From DASZHJ01 sp035604335 (GTDB lineage: Bacteria > Pseudomonadota > Alphaproteobacteria > ATCC43930 > CGMCC-115725): DNA of 24,323 bases. Positions within the stretch are counted from its first letter, which is position 1. Each line of letters opens with the position of its first letter. The stretch lies in NCBI GenBank assembly GCA_035604335.1, contig DATNIT010000059.1, positions 1-24,323 of the forward strand. The letters run 5' to 3'. This document shows, in pieces, positions 1 to 6,691 of this stretch. The notes below the pieces were generated by a model, which was not told where the DNA came from, searched no databases, and was given only the letters and a program-made list of their open reading frames with translations. A program made the translations under genes and the position numbers.

Positions 1-27
1 GACGGCGCGGCGCTGGCGTTCGGCTAG
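1..27 (+). CDS. possible C-terminal end of an upstream gene
   Basis: The first nine codons read DGAALAFG and then TAG. This would fit the tail of a forward-strand gene entering from the left. It converges on the reverse-strand gene that ends at 51. There is too little sequence to name a family, and a chance open stretch cannot be excluded. Confidence 0.3.
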   Translation, partial: DGAALAFG

Positions 28-50
28 GGCTGGTGCTGGAGTTCGGCCTT

Positions 51-503
51 CTATCGCTTCTCGCCCGGCACCGTGACCACGTGATCGCGGAAATCCCGCT
101 CTTCGTAATAGGTCTGGCCGCACCGGCCGCGGGCCCAGATATGCGAGCCCTTGAGCTCCGTGATCGTCAGCCGCTCGTACATGTGCTTCTTGCCAGGCTC
201 GAAGTCGAATACCATGCCGAGCCCGATCGGACCCTCGTAGCGCGTATCGAGCCGCATCGGCGCCGGACGCGGCTTCGTGAGCGGGGTCTGCGAAACGAGG
301 ACGACCGCATTGCGAAACTCCGGTTCCACGTGAAACGTCTCGCCGCACCGCCCCCGCGTCCAAAGTTGCGGGCCTTCCTTCCGCGTGACCGTCAGCCGCT
401 CGTACTTGTGCTTCTTGCCGGGCTCGAAATCAAACACCATTCCGATCTCGATGGGGCCCGTGTAGGGCCGGCGCGCCGCAGCTTCTTCCTGCGCCATCGG
501 CAT
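51..503 (-). CDS. hypothetical protein with two 57-residue tandem repeats
   Basis: A 150-residue protein built almost wholly from two copies of one unit, at about residues 14-70 and 89-145. Both copies carry GMVFDFEPGKKH, then YERLT, then RGRCG, then an FR..VV ending. One Cys per unit is conserved. There is no signal peptide or membrane segment. The beta-rich pattern could suit a small barrel, but I do not recognise a named family. I chose the ATG at 503 because it overlaps the stop of the VOC gene as TGATG, which implies translational coupling. The ATG two codons later (497) is equally possible, with AAGG about 10 nt upstream. Function is unknown. Coupling to a VOC protein suggests co-expression, not a defined reaction. 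Confidence 0.75.
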   Translation of the reverse strand: MPMAQEEAAARRPYTGPIEIGMVFDFEPGKKHKYERLTVTRKEGPQLWTRGRCGETFHVEPEFRNAVVLVSQTPLTKPRPAPMRLDTRYEGPIGLGMVFDFEPGKKHMYERLTITELKGSHIWARGRCGQTYYEERDFRDHVVTVPGEKR

Positions 504-919
504 CAGACCTTCGCAAGCTCGCCGACGCGCTTTTCGTCTTTCATTTCGACGCGGTCCCCGTGCGCCTTCACCGCCGAGGTCGAGATGTCGAACTTGTTGC
601 CGTCGGCATCCTTCGCCGCTTCTTCGACGTAGGGGCGGCCCGGCGGCGGCTTCATCACCCACGCGTCGCGCTCCTTGAGACGGCGATAGACGCCTTCCTT
701 CTCCTCCGCCTCGATCGTGATGCCGAAATGATGCACGCCTTCGGGCGCGAGTTCGTTCGTGCGCTTCAGGAGCGCGATGTCCATGTAGCCGTCGGTCATC
801 CAGACCGAACCGCCATTGTCGCTCCTGCCTTTCACCGTCATGCCGAAGACTTCGACATAGAAGGCGGCGAGATGTTCCGGATCGTCCGAGAAGATCGCTA
901 TGTGTCGGATTCTAGCCAT
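503..919 (-). CDS. VOC family (glyoxalase/bleomycin-resistance fold) protein
   Basis: A 138-residue single-domain VOC protein starting MARIRHIAIFSDD. Visible marks are the first-strand His (RHIAIF, residue 6), the FYVEVFGM segment, the second-module HHFGITIE and the closing D.DGN.FDIST, the usual places for metal or substrate ligands. The length suits one half-barrel pair that would dimerise. GCGAGG lies about 9 nt before the ATG at 919, so the longer open frame reaching 1132 is not the start; that extension is a pseudogene remnant. It is followed without a gap by the repeat protein (TGATG overlap). Members include glyoxalases, dioxygenases and resistance proteins, and the substrate here is not predictable. 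Confidence 0.88.
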   Translation of the reverse strand: MARIRHIAIFSDDPEHLAAFYVEVFGMTVKGRSDNGGSVWMTDGYMDIALLKRTNELAPEGVHHFGITIEAEEKEGVYRRLKERDAWVMKPPPGRPYVEEAAKDADGNKFDISTSAVKAHGDRVEMKDEKRVGELAKV

Positions 920-1011
920 CTTGCGTATCCTCGCTTGAGCCGCTGGAAACTCTATGGCAGGACCGCGTTGCCTGTCAATTGACGGGCCGCCTCCGGAGCG
1001 CCGATGACGCC

Positions 1012-1345
1012 GCGGATCGATGTCGCCGAAATAATATTGGGAGTAACTGTCATGCGCGACGCCGTACTCGGAGCTCAGCGCGCCCTTGGCCCGGATGCCG
1101 GGGTCGCGGCCGTAACAGAAGAATTCGCCCATCTTTGGCCCGATCAGGTCCTGGGCGCGCGGATCCCGGACTTGGCGCTCACGTAGATTGCCGAGTGGCG
1201 GAAGACGCGGACCGGAAAGACGGGCAGCTCCATGTGCGTGAGGTCGATCCCATCAACCCGCACCGTCCGTCGAACCGCGCTCGCATGCGCTCGTAATCCT
1301 GCGACACGAAGGTCACGCCGAGATTGGCGATGGACCATTCTCCGC
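1012..1345 (-). pseudogene. remnant of a 4,5-dihydroxyphthalate decarboxylase-like (NMT1/SBP-like) gene
   Basis: Three reverse-strand frames join into one recognisable N-terminal region: SQDYERMRARFDG, then RVRVDGIDLTHMEL, then VFPVRVFRHSAIYVSAKSGI, then QDLIGPKMGEFFCYG, then SEYGVAHDSY. This order matches the start of 4,5-dihydroxyphthalate decarboxylase-like proteins (DYDRTR..DG..GIDL; FPSRFFRHS.IY; EYGV). Joining them needs one missing base near 1260-1267 and one near 1151-1155. About 60 residues normally lying between the GIDL and FPxRxFRHS blocks are absent (junction near 1222-1226). The C-terminal part is lost as well. Both single-base gaps are in C/G runs, so sequencing error could explain them, but not the internal deletion. 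Family assignment is from memory of conserved blocks. Confidence 0.7.
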
Positions 1346-1535
1346 AAACGACGGCTCCAAAAGTGCCAGCAAATTCGGTCGGCGTCGAGCATCGTCGGGG
1401 GATGCCGTCCGCTGGCTACCGAATTGCCTCCGCATGCGGCTCAACGGTCCGCACATCGCCCTCGCTGAGGCCGCGCCACGGAGCCACATCGCGACCTCTC
1501 GTTTATCGGAACTGCCGTAACACGCTACAAATAGG

Positions 1536-1541
1536 TATAAT
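1536..1541 (+). promoter_or_regulatory. candidate -10 element for the MetE-like gene at 1593
   Basis: A perfect TATAAT lies in a locally AT-rich stretch about 50 nt before the start at 1593. The sequence 17 nt upstream (TGCCGT) is a poor -35 match, so this is a plausible but unproven sigma-70-type promoter. Confidence 0.4.
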
Positions 1542-1592
1542 CGCTACGACGATGATCGCCCAGGCCCCCAACATGGAAGACGAGAATTTCCA

Positions 1593-2774
1593 ATGAGCAT
1601 GAAGCGAAGCACGAACCGCATTCGGACAACCCATACGGGGAGCCTGCCGCGGCCGGCTGAGATTCTTGAGACCATGCGTGCCATTGCCGCGGGCCAAGCT
1701 CGCGACAGTTATGCTTACGAGGCTTCCCTGACGAAGCACGTCGGCGAAATCGTGCGCAAGCAGGTGGAAGCGGGCATTGACACGGTGAGCGATGGCGAGT
1801 GCAGCAAACCGAGTTTCAATCACTACGTCGCTGAGCGCCTTGAAGGCTTCGAAGCGCGTGTTCCACCGGGCGGACTTCCAGTCCCGACCGGTCCCATGAA
1901 CCTAGAAGGTCGGGACGCTCAGATGTTTCCGGACTTCTATAAGAACGTCCTGGAGAACAATCCATTTGCAAATGTGATCCGAATGGCGCCTCGCGTGTGC
2001 GTGGGCCCCATCCGATACGTAGGCCATGAGCAGCTCCAACGCGACATAAAAAATATAAAGACGGCAATGGCTGCTTCCGGCGCGGATGAAGGGTTTCTTC
2101 CCTCGTCTGCGCCCATTTCGTCGATGAAAAACGAATACTATAAGACCGACGAAGATTACATCATCGCATACGGCCAAGCGATGCGCGAAGAATACAAGGC
2201 GATCCTCGATGCCGGGTTGATGCTGCAGATTGATTTTCCCGGGTTGGTCAGCAGTTGGGACACCAGCAAGACGATGACATTGCCCGACTATCGCAAATGG
2301 GCTGGGGCCAGAATCGAGTATTTGAACCATGCTCTGGACGGTCTTCCGGAGGGTCGCATCCGCTTCCATACCTGCTATGGCGTGAATATCGGGCCACGGA
2401 TGAGCGATCTGCAGCTCGAGGACATCATCGACCTCATTTATACGATCAAGGCGGGCGCTTACTCTTTCGAGGCCGCGAATCCGCGACATGAGCATGAGTG
2501 GCATGTGCCGGAAAGAGTAGAGCTGCCAGCGGGAAAGATCTTGATTCCCGGGGTGGTGACACATTCGAACGTCATGGTCGAACATCCGGAAGTCGTCGCC
2601 GAGCGCATTGAACGTTGGGCCCGCGCCGCCGGACGAGAGAATGTAATGTTTGGAAATGACTGCGGTTTTCAATCGACGGCGGGCAATACAGAGATTCCCA
2701 TCACCGTCGCTTGGGCGAAATTGCAGGCGCTGGGCGAAGGCGCTCGGATTGCTTCGAAGCGGCTTTGGAGTTGA
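1593..2774 (+). CDS. cobalamin-independent methionine synthase (MetE C-terminal) family protein, copy 1
   Basis: A 393-residue protein equivalent to the catalytic C-terminal barrel of MetE (COG0620 type). It opens with IRTTHTGSLPRP, the usual substrate-side motif. The four zinc ligands are in place: H259 and C261 (RFHTCYG), E293 (SFEAANPRHE) and C357 (NDCGF). Stand-alone proteins of this type are often labelled methionine synthase II, but the group also includes epoxyalkane:coenzyme M transferase-like enzymes, so a thiol alkylation is likely and the substrate is open. It lacks the MetE N-terminal half, as normal for this subfamily. GGAAGA lies about 13 nt before the ATG; the ATG at 1599 is an alternative. 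It is transcribed alone. Its codons are visibly richer in A/T than the paralogue at 10752, suggesting separate acquisition. Confidence 0.9.
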   Translation: MSMKRSTNRIRTTHTGSLPRPAEILETMRAIAAGQARDSYAYEASLTKHVGEIVRKQVEAGIDTVSDGECSKPSFNHYVAERLEGFEARVPPGGLPVPTGPMNLEGRDAQMFPDFYKNVLENNPFANVIRMAPRVCVGPIRYVGHEQLQRDIKNIKTAMAASGADEGFLPSSAPISSMKNEYYKTDEDYIIAYGQAMREEYKAILDAGLMLQIDFPGLVSSWDTSKTMTLPDYRKWAGARIEYLNHALDGLPEGRIRFHTCYGVNIGPRMSDLQLEDIIDLIYTIKAGAYSFEAANPRHEHEWHVPERVELPAGKILIPGVVTHSNVMVEHPEVVAERIERWARAAGRENVMFGNDCGFQSTAGNTEIPITVAWAKLQALGEGARIASKRLWS

Positions 2775-3105
2775 TAGCGAATCTGAACTCGGGGCGGGCT
2801 GGATTGCCGGCAATTGGCCGCCCCGATGCGGGATAACGAGCGGACAACCTGCCGTGGCTTGTTCAGTGTCGCAACCGGTGCGGGACAAGCAGGACGGGTG
2901 CTGTTGCCCCGCCATCGGCACGCAACAGGTATTCACAGGAGGGATTGGGGTACGCCCAATTCTTGCGATCGCGACCGCGCTTGCCGCGGCGATGCCTCGA
3001 GTCTGCGCTCCTTCCCAATCCAACCGGCACCTCGACGCGAACCGGGAATTATGCCGCGGCTTGCCCCGCATTGTCCGTTGAACGCCGAACCTTGCGCGAC
3101 CACCA
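2775..3105. other. intergenic stretch without a recognisable gene
   Basis: About 330 bases between the MetE-like gene and a convergent hypothetical gene. Apart from the hairpin at 2789-2826, neither strand shows conserved protein blocks, a convincing start with a ribosome site, or repeats. Long open frames crossing it have no coding character that I can recognise. Confidence 0.6.
2789..2826 (+). terminator. GC-rich hairpin after the MetE-like gene
   Basis: TCGGGGCGG at 2789-2797 pairs perfectly with CCGCCCCGA at 2818-2826 around a 20-nt loop, which itself contains the palindrome TTGCCGGCAA. It begins 14 nt after the stop codon. No T-run follows, so it is at best a Rho-assisted or weak terminator, or an mRNA-stabilising 3' stem. 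Confidence 0.4.
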
Positions 3106-3447
3106 TCACTGGGCCTCGATGCTCCCGCCGGGCATCGCCAGCCGCACGCCCCACTGGACGATCTCGAACTCTTCGATCGATTCGACGAACCGCGAGCCGC
3201 CGCCATCCGTGAACATGGAGCATCGGAAGCGATACGAGATGCCCTCCACGGCCAGCGTGCCTTGGTAGTGCTCGGACAGGCCATCATCGTCGTGCACGTA
3301 CGACCCCACGGGATCGCAAACGATCTCGACGCAGTGCGCGAGGGCGAGCGTCGTCACGCCTGCGCAGGCGTCGGCGAGCGCCCGCTCCAGCGTCACGCCG
3401 AAGCGTGAGCGCAGGTAGTCATCGAGGTTCGTCGCGGGGTCCCGCAT
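3106..3447 (-). CDS. hypothetical protein, 113 residues
   Basis: A soluble 113-residue protein with no signal peptide or membrane helix. It has an acidic tract (HDDDGLSEHY) around the middle and an E-rich C-terminal part (VESIEEFEIVQWG). I do not recognise the family. The start is set at the ATG at 3447 because GGAGGAG lies 4-10 nt upstream, an excellent ribosome site. The earlier ATG at 3462 would place that ribosome site inside the gene. It is divergent from the lipoprotein gene at 3581, sharing the intervening 133 bp that contains a CRP/FNR-like palindrome. Confidence 0.75.
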   Translation of the reverse strand: MRDPATNLDDYLRSRFGVTLERALADACAGVTTLALAHCVEIVCDPVGSYVHDDDGLSEHYQGTLAVEGISYRFRCSMFTDGGGSRFVESIEEFEIVQWGVRLAMPGGSIEAQ

Positions 3448-3544
3448 GGCGGTCTCCTCCATTGCACGCCATGGTATGTCAGGATTGAGAACATTTCAAG
3501 AACATTGCTTCGTTAACGCTGGGCGACGCACGGACCGGCAGCCG

Positions 3545-3560
3545 TGTTACATTCGTAACA
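3545..3560. promoter_or_regulatory. perfect 16-bp palindrome of CRP/FNR-like format
   Basis: TGTTACATTCGTAACA is TGTTA-N6-TAACA, the half-site spacing of CRP/FNR-family operators. It lies in the divergent intergenic region, 20 bp before the candidate lipoprotein start and about 98 bp before the 113-residue gene. Which gene it would control, and by which regulator, is unknown. Confidence 0.4.
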
Positions 3561-3580
3561 TTCCATGGCATGGGCGTACG

Positions 3581-3862
3581 ATGGAGCCGCCAAACGTTCC
3601 ATACCGATTAGCCGCGATCCTCGCGGAGATGTCGCCACATATAGTGTCAGCGGTCGCGCTGGCGCTTTGCCTCGGTGCCTGCACGAACGACGCGGGGGTG
3701 AAACCCGGTGCGACGATGGCCCCAGCAGCGGCTAAGCCTGGCAAGGCACAAACACCTGGAGCACCCGTGAGCCTCCTGCCCGCGCTCGCGGGCATCACGT
3801 CCCCAGCACCAGCGACCACACACGAGACGGTGACTTGCATCGCAAATTGCTCGACGCCATAG
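3581..3862 (+). CDS. small putative lipoprotein
   Basis: A 93-residue product with a hydrophobic stretch ending in a lipobox, ALCLGAC (Cys about residue 34), which predicts lipid attachment. The mature part is Ala/Pro/Thr-rich and has two further Cys near the end (TCIANCSTP). The ATG at 3629 gives a shorter 18-residue signal ending in the same lipobox, but GGAG then abuts the start. The ATG at 3581 has only a weak upstream GGGCG. The signal lacks the usual N-terminal basic residues apart from one Arg. No family recognised. The gene call rests mostly on the lipobox. Confidence 0.5.
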   Translation: MEPPNVPYRLAAILAEMSPHIVSAVALALCLGACTNDAGVKPGATMAPAAAKPGKAQTPGAPVSLLPALAGITSPAPATTHETVTCIANCSTP

Positions 3863-3907
3863 GATGGGAAGGCACGGCACCTGCGCGCGACGGGGAGATC
3901 ACCGGAC

Positions 3908-4129
3908 GTGGCGAATGCGCATCATGGATATCGGCTTGAAGACCTCGCCCCAGGCGAGCTTGTCGAGGCGAATTGCGCCTGTGGGCATCAATCCTTGATG
4001 ACCCGCGAGGAGTTGCTCGGGCGAGCCCTCGGCGCGCTCACTCGCATTGACGACCTTCGCTATCTTCTCCCCTGCCCGAGTTGCCATTCCTCCACGAATA
4101 TCGAGGTTCGGGTCGCCGTGGTGACCTGA
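3908..4129 (+). CDS. small zinc-ribbon-like protein
   Basis: A 73-residue protein starting at GTG (MANAHHGYRLEDL). The Cys/His pattern is ANCACGH (C23, C25, H27) and LPCPSCHS (C56, C59), which fits a small zinc-binding ribbon. It resembles short rhizobial hypothetical proteins of the form HHGYRLEDL.PGE..EA.CACGH, recalled rather than searched. GGGGAG about 10 nt upstream supports the GTG start. It could be a nucleic-acid or protein-interaction module, but no activity can be assigned. Confidence 0.7.
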   Translation: MANAHHGYRLEDLAPGELVEANCACGHQSLMTREELLGRALGALTRIDDLRYLLPCPSCHSSTNIEVRVAVVT

Positions 4130-4387
4130 GCGAGACCGGCTAGGGCGGACGCGTTCCGGCTGAACCTGCGCGCCCTCCATCCGAAGCCGGATGATCGGAT
4201 CGTCGAGCATCTCATCCAGAGGTTGACGGGCGCGACAAATAAAGAGCCGTCGGCCCGGCGAGAGGGGCCGGAGGCGCAGGGCGCCGGACGGAGATACGTC
4301 GCCACGAAAAGAGGAGCCGGGAGAAGGGCGGGCGCTCGGTGGCGACGTCTTCGGCGCGACCACGACCGCCGACCGTGCTGCGGCCGA
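4130..4387. other. intergenic, with a hairpin and a possible micro-ORF remnant
   Basis: CGGCCC at 4251-4256 pairs with GGGCCG at 4265-4270 (8-nt loop). On the reverse strand, around 4140-4240, the reading RQPLDEMLDDPIIRLRMEG looks protein-like. It has no in-frame start with a ribosome site and runs on without a natural stop, so a decayed short gene is possible but not shown. Confidence 0.3.
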
Positions 4388-4612
4388 TCATGTCGAAGTC
4401 TTTGGCTCGGGGTGGTGCCGCCGCTTCGGTGACGCGCTGGCTATGGAGGAGGCTACCAGCCGATCTTCGACGTTTTGCGCCATATCGAGGTATCGCGCTG
4501 CCAATTCGGCGAAGCGTTCGTGGATGTCATAATCGTTCGCCATTTTTGCCTTGTTCCAATACTCGGTCGCCTTCTCCCTCCATTCCGTCGCTTGCCGCAT
4601 GAAGTCTTCCAT
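4388..4612 (-). CDS. small soluble protein under a FixJ-type box
   Basis: A 74-residue, charged, helix-prone protein. The core WREKATEYWNKAKMANDYD followed by HERFAELAARYLDMAQNVE suggests a short helical hairpin. Similar small proteins (KA.EY...AEMANDYDVHER.AELA.KYLDMAE) occur in rhizobia as hypotheticals (recalled). The C-terminus is Ser/Arg/Pro-rich. The start at 4612 has GGAG 8 nt upstream; an ATG at 4600 with GGAAG just before it is an alternative. It is the only gene of the boxed set read on the reverse strand. Its promoter (4640-4686) would give a leader of only about 20 nt. Confidence 0.75.
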   Translation of the reverse strand: MEDFMRQATEWREKATEYWNKAKMANDYDIHERFAELAARYLDMAQNVEDRLVASSIASASPKRRHHPEPKTST

Positions 4613-4639
4613 GGACGCAACTCCGGCCGTTCAAGCTCG

Positions 4640-4686
4640 ACCATATGCGTCATTTGGCTGACGGCGGCAGGTTCGGAATCTACTTA
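4640..4686 (-). promoter_or_regulatory. FixJ-like box plus -10 (copy 1, reverse)
   Basis: The reverse strand reads TAAGTAGATTCCGAA (4686-4672) and then TATGGT at 4645-4640. The hexamer begins at position 41 counted from the base after the first T, the same register as in the four forward copies. No TTGACA-like -35 exists between them, so an activator-dependent promoter is inferred. It drives the 74-residue gene. Confidence 0.65.
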
Positions 4687-4825
4687 GATACGGTCGCCGA
4701 TCCGACCTGCCTCGCCTGCACCAGTCGACATTATCGGTATTCGCGACCGCCACTTTATCGCAACAGGGCGAATTCGGATAAAACGGCTGGCACTGAGCAG
4801 CCGGTGCAATAGCAGCACGTCATGC

Positions 4826-5029
4826 CGCGACCGAGTGCTGGCCGGCCGTCCGAGCAGGAACATCGCCGCCGACCGCGGCATCAGCCAGCGCATGATCGAG
4901 AACCACCGCGCCGCCGTCATGCAGAAGACTGGGTCGAAGTCCCTTCCGGCGTTGATCCGCCTGGTCCTCGCCGCGGCCTGCGTTCATCGGCCGGAAAGCG
5001 TGACGCGATGCGCGCCGTCGCCTGAGTAG
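4826..5029 (+). pseudogene. receiver-less FixJ/LuxR-type DNA-binding domain (probable remnant)
   Basis: The frame reads RDRVLAGRPSRNIAADRGISQRMIENHRAAVMQKTGSKSLPALIRLVLAA (in two halves: RDRVLAGRPSRNIAADRGIS and RMIENHRAAVMQKTGSKSLP). This is the four-helix LuxR/FixJ C-terminal domain, including the recognition-helix region SQRMIENHRA and the V.QKTG.KSL.AL.R segment typical of rhizobial FixJ-like regulators. The receiver domain is absent. Upstream in the same frame, RIKRLALSSR may be the decayed linker, and no receiver blocks are visible. There is no good ribosome site. The frame ends GAG TAG inside the next FixJ-like box. It could be a real stand-alone DNA-binding protein from GTG 4835, but truncation is likelier. 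Confidence 0.65.
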
Positions 5030-5068
5030 TTCCCGAGTCTGACTCGCCGCTTCACTGTCCGCTATTGT
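5023..5068 (+). promoter_or_regulatory. FixJ-like box plus -10 (copy 2)
   Basis: TGAGTAGTTCCCGAG at 5023-5037 is followed by TATTGT at 5063-5068, and the DUF3309 start lies 60 nt after the hexamer. The box overlaps the stop codon of the upstream helix-turn-helix remnant. Confidence 0.65.
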
Positions 5069-5127
5069 GGCTCCAGTTGGCCGACATCGATCGTTCGTCG
5101 CGGTCGGCCGGCGGAAAAGGCAGCCCA

Positions 5128-5286
5128 ATGAGTATCTCCGGAATTCTCATCGTCGTCCTCGTGTTGATGCTGGTCGGCGTCCTGCCGATGTGGCCCCACA
5201 GCGCGAGCTGGGGGTATTTTCCCAGCGGCGGGTTGGGGATTCTCCTTGTCATCTTCGTGGTCCTCCTGATCACGGGCCGCGTATAG
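5128..5286 (+). CDS. DUF3309 family small membrane protein
   Basis: A 52-residue protein: a hydrophobic helix (ILIVVLVLMLVGVLP), the DUF3309 signature PMWPHSASWGYFPSGGLG, then a second hydrophobic helix (ILLVIFVVLLITGRV). Length and layout match the family, which is common in rhizobia and other proteobacteria and of unknown function, probably an inner-membrane hairpin. The start at 5128 is the first residue of the family pattern, with AAGG about 9 nt upstream. It is the first gene after FixJ-like box copy 2. Confidence 0.88.
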   Translation: MSISGILIVVLVLMLVGVLPMWPHSASWGYFPSGGLGILLVIFVVLLITGRV

Positions 5287-5444
5287 TCCCGCCCCGCGAC
5301 GGCAAGATCATCGCATCCACGAATCATGCCGAGAAATCCACGGATGCCGCCTTGCTCGACCAGCTGATCGGTTGGCGATTTGCCGGCTGCCATCTTCGCG
5401 CGCCGCATGATGCAGGGGTCACGACATAGAGGGAAAAGAAGACC

Positions 5445-5591
5445 ATGAGCCGCAACTTTCTGTTCGCCGTCATCGGCGCGGTCGCCGTCATCGGCGCCGC
5501 GCTGGGCTACGACTACTACCAGGAACCCCAACAACCTACCGGCATTCACATCACCGTCGGGAGCAGCGGCGTCTCGATCGTCAGGCAATAA
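5445..5591 (+). CDS. 48-residue membrane-anchored small protein
   Basis: The peptide begins MSRNFLFAVIGAVAVIGAAL, one N-terminal hydrophobic helix, followed by GYDYYQEPQQ and a polar tail ending GIHITVGSSGVSIVRQ. GAGGGAAAAGAAGACC directly before the ATG supplies a strong ribosome site. Short proteins with the same plan (hydrophobic anchor, YYQE, TGI.I.VG..G.SI) are familiar as rhizobial hypotheticals, recalled and not searched. The tail would face the periplasm if the helix acts as an uncleaved anchor. It lies 158 bp after DUF3309 and has no box of its own, so it may share that transcript. Confidence 0.7.
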   Translation: MSRNFLFAVIGAVAVIGAALGYDYYQEPQQPTGIHITVGSSGVSIVRQ

Positions 5592-6033
5592 TCCGCATCG
5601 GGCACGCTGCAGGTTGCGGTCGGCGGTTGGTCGTGCAATCCCGGGCTACATGGTCTGGGCCGCGCTCGTCTATGCCGGGATCGGCTCCCTCATGACGTTT
5701 GTCGTCGGCCGGCCGATCATGGCCGCGAATGTCGGACAGAACGCGGCGGAAGCCGATTACCGCTATGCGCTGGTGCGGCTGCGCGAGAACAGCGAGGGCG
5801 TTGCGCTGTTCCGCGACGAGCTGGTCGGGTCGACGCTGATCTCGATTGCGCATCGGCCGGGTCTCGACGCCTTCCACGACCCGACCTTGAGCCTGATAAA
5901 GTCGGCCACGGGCGCCCGAGTGGTCACCAAGCGACGCCGCTCAACCGGCGGGAGCCCGCCGCGACGCCGCATCCTGCCGATGAAACTCGCGGCGTCCCTC
6001 GCCAATCCCTTGGCACGTCGATCGTCCGCTTGA
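5592..6033 (+). pseudogene. collapsed remnant of a YddA/SbmA-like ABC transporter
   Basis: The frame contains IPGYMVWAALVYAGIGS and VGRPIMAANVGQNAAEADYR followed by YALVRLRENSEGVALF. These belong to the membrane domain of YddA/SbmA-type exporters (ABC_membrane_2). It then jumps directly to ELVGSTLISIAHRPGLDAFH and TLSLIKSATGARVVTKR, the extreme end of the nucleotide-binding domain. Walker A, the signature and Walker B are all missing; the junction is near 5815. At the 5' side, SGTLQVAVGGWS is in another frame from IPGYMVW, so a frameshift near 5638 is also present. The N-terminal membrane helices are absent. This is an in-frame deletion product of a decayed gene, and any short product would have no ATPase. 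Confidence 0.75.
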
Positions 6034-6077
6034 GTAGTTTCCGATCCTCCTTTGAGCCGCCTCCCATCGGTTATGGT
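6031..6077 (+). promoter_or_regulatory. FixJ-like box plus -10 (copy 3)
   Basis: TGAGTAGTTTCCGAT at 6031-6045 is followed by TATGGT at 6072-6077, 70 nt before the dps start. The first three bases (TGA) are also the stop of the ABC-transporter remnant. Confidence 0.7.
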
Positions 6078-6147
6078 CACTATCGGCGAGCTTTTGACTG
6101 GATCGCAACGTGAGATGTGGCATCCGCGAAACCGGGAGTTTGGGACC

Positions 6148-6627
6148 ATGCAGCCGACGCGCAACACACTGTCCGAGAACATCCGGGCGCAATCCGTCGA
6201 ACTTCTGAACAAGCATTTGGCTGCGGCGATCGACCTGCATGCCCAAGTGAAACAGGCGCATTGGAACGTGCGGGGGCCGGGTTTCATCGCCATCCACGAA
6301 CTGTTCGACAAGGTTTCGACCGACGTCGAGGCCTATTCCGACCTCATCGCCGAACGCGCCCGCGGACTCGGCGGCACCGCGCACGGCACCGTCCAGGTGG
6401 CGGCGGAGCGATCCTTTCTCGTTCCCTATCCGCTGGGCATCGCCAACGAGGAGGAGCATGTGTTCGCGGTCTCCGGCACGCTGGCGGGGTTCGGTCAGTC
6501 GGTCCGCGAGGCCATCGGTCAGGCAACTTCCTTCGGCGACGCCAACACCGCCGACCTGTTCACCGAAATCTCGCGCGGAATCGACCAGCAGCTCTGGCTC
6601 GTCGAGTCCCACATTGCTCCGAAATGA
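6148..6627 (+). CDS. dps: DNA-protection ferritin-like protein Dps
   Basis: A 159-residue Dps of normal length. It would assemble as a dodecamer that oxidises and stores iron with hydrogen peroxide and protects the nucleoid. The inter-subunit ferroxidase residues are all present with exact family spacing: H38 (QAHWN), H50, D54, D65 and E69. The N-terminal tail is short and has few Lys, so DNA binding may be weak. The start at 6148 has GGGAG 10 nt upstream; the longer frame to 6052 overlaps the promoter and is rejected. The promoter is FixJ-like box copy 3. The receiver gene follows by 64 bp and may be co-transcribed. Confidence 0.93.
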   Translation: MQPTRNTLSENIRAQSVELLNKHLAAAIDLHAQVKQAHWNVRGPGFIAIHELFDKVSTDVEAYSDLIAERARGLGGTAHGTVQVAAERSFLVPYPLGIANEEEHVFAVSGTLAGFGQSVREAIGQATSFGDANTADLFTEISRGIDQQLWLVESHIAPK

Positions 6628-6691
6628 AGGCGCGACGCGGTCGCGTTGCGAACCGGATTAACGAAGTCTGCGCTGAAGGCGACGTGAACCG

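Noticed and set aside
503..1132. A longer VOC protein with a 71-residue N-terminal extension
   Set aside because: The extension encodes the dihydroxyphthalate decarboxylase-like remnant, and the good ribosome site precedes the ATG at 919.
2789..2826. A strong intrinsic terminator
   Set aside because: The stem is convincing but no T-run follows, so it is listed only as a possible terminator.
1902..3287. A 461-codon reverse open frame
   Set aside because: It is antisense to the MetE-like gene and low in recognisable blocks. The real reverse gene at its edge (3106-3447) is in a different frame.
3490..3516. AGAAC...CGTT reminiscent of an EcfG general-stress promoter
   Set aside because: The first element lacks the GGAAC core and the spacer is 18 nt, outside the usual 16-17. 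None of the Dps-type genes has a better match either.
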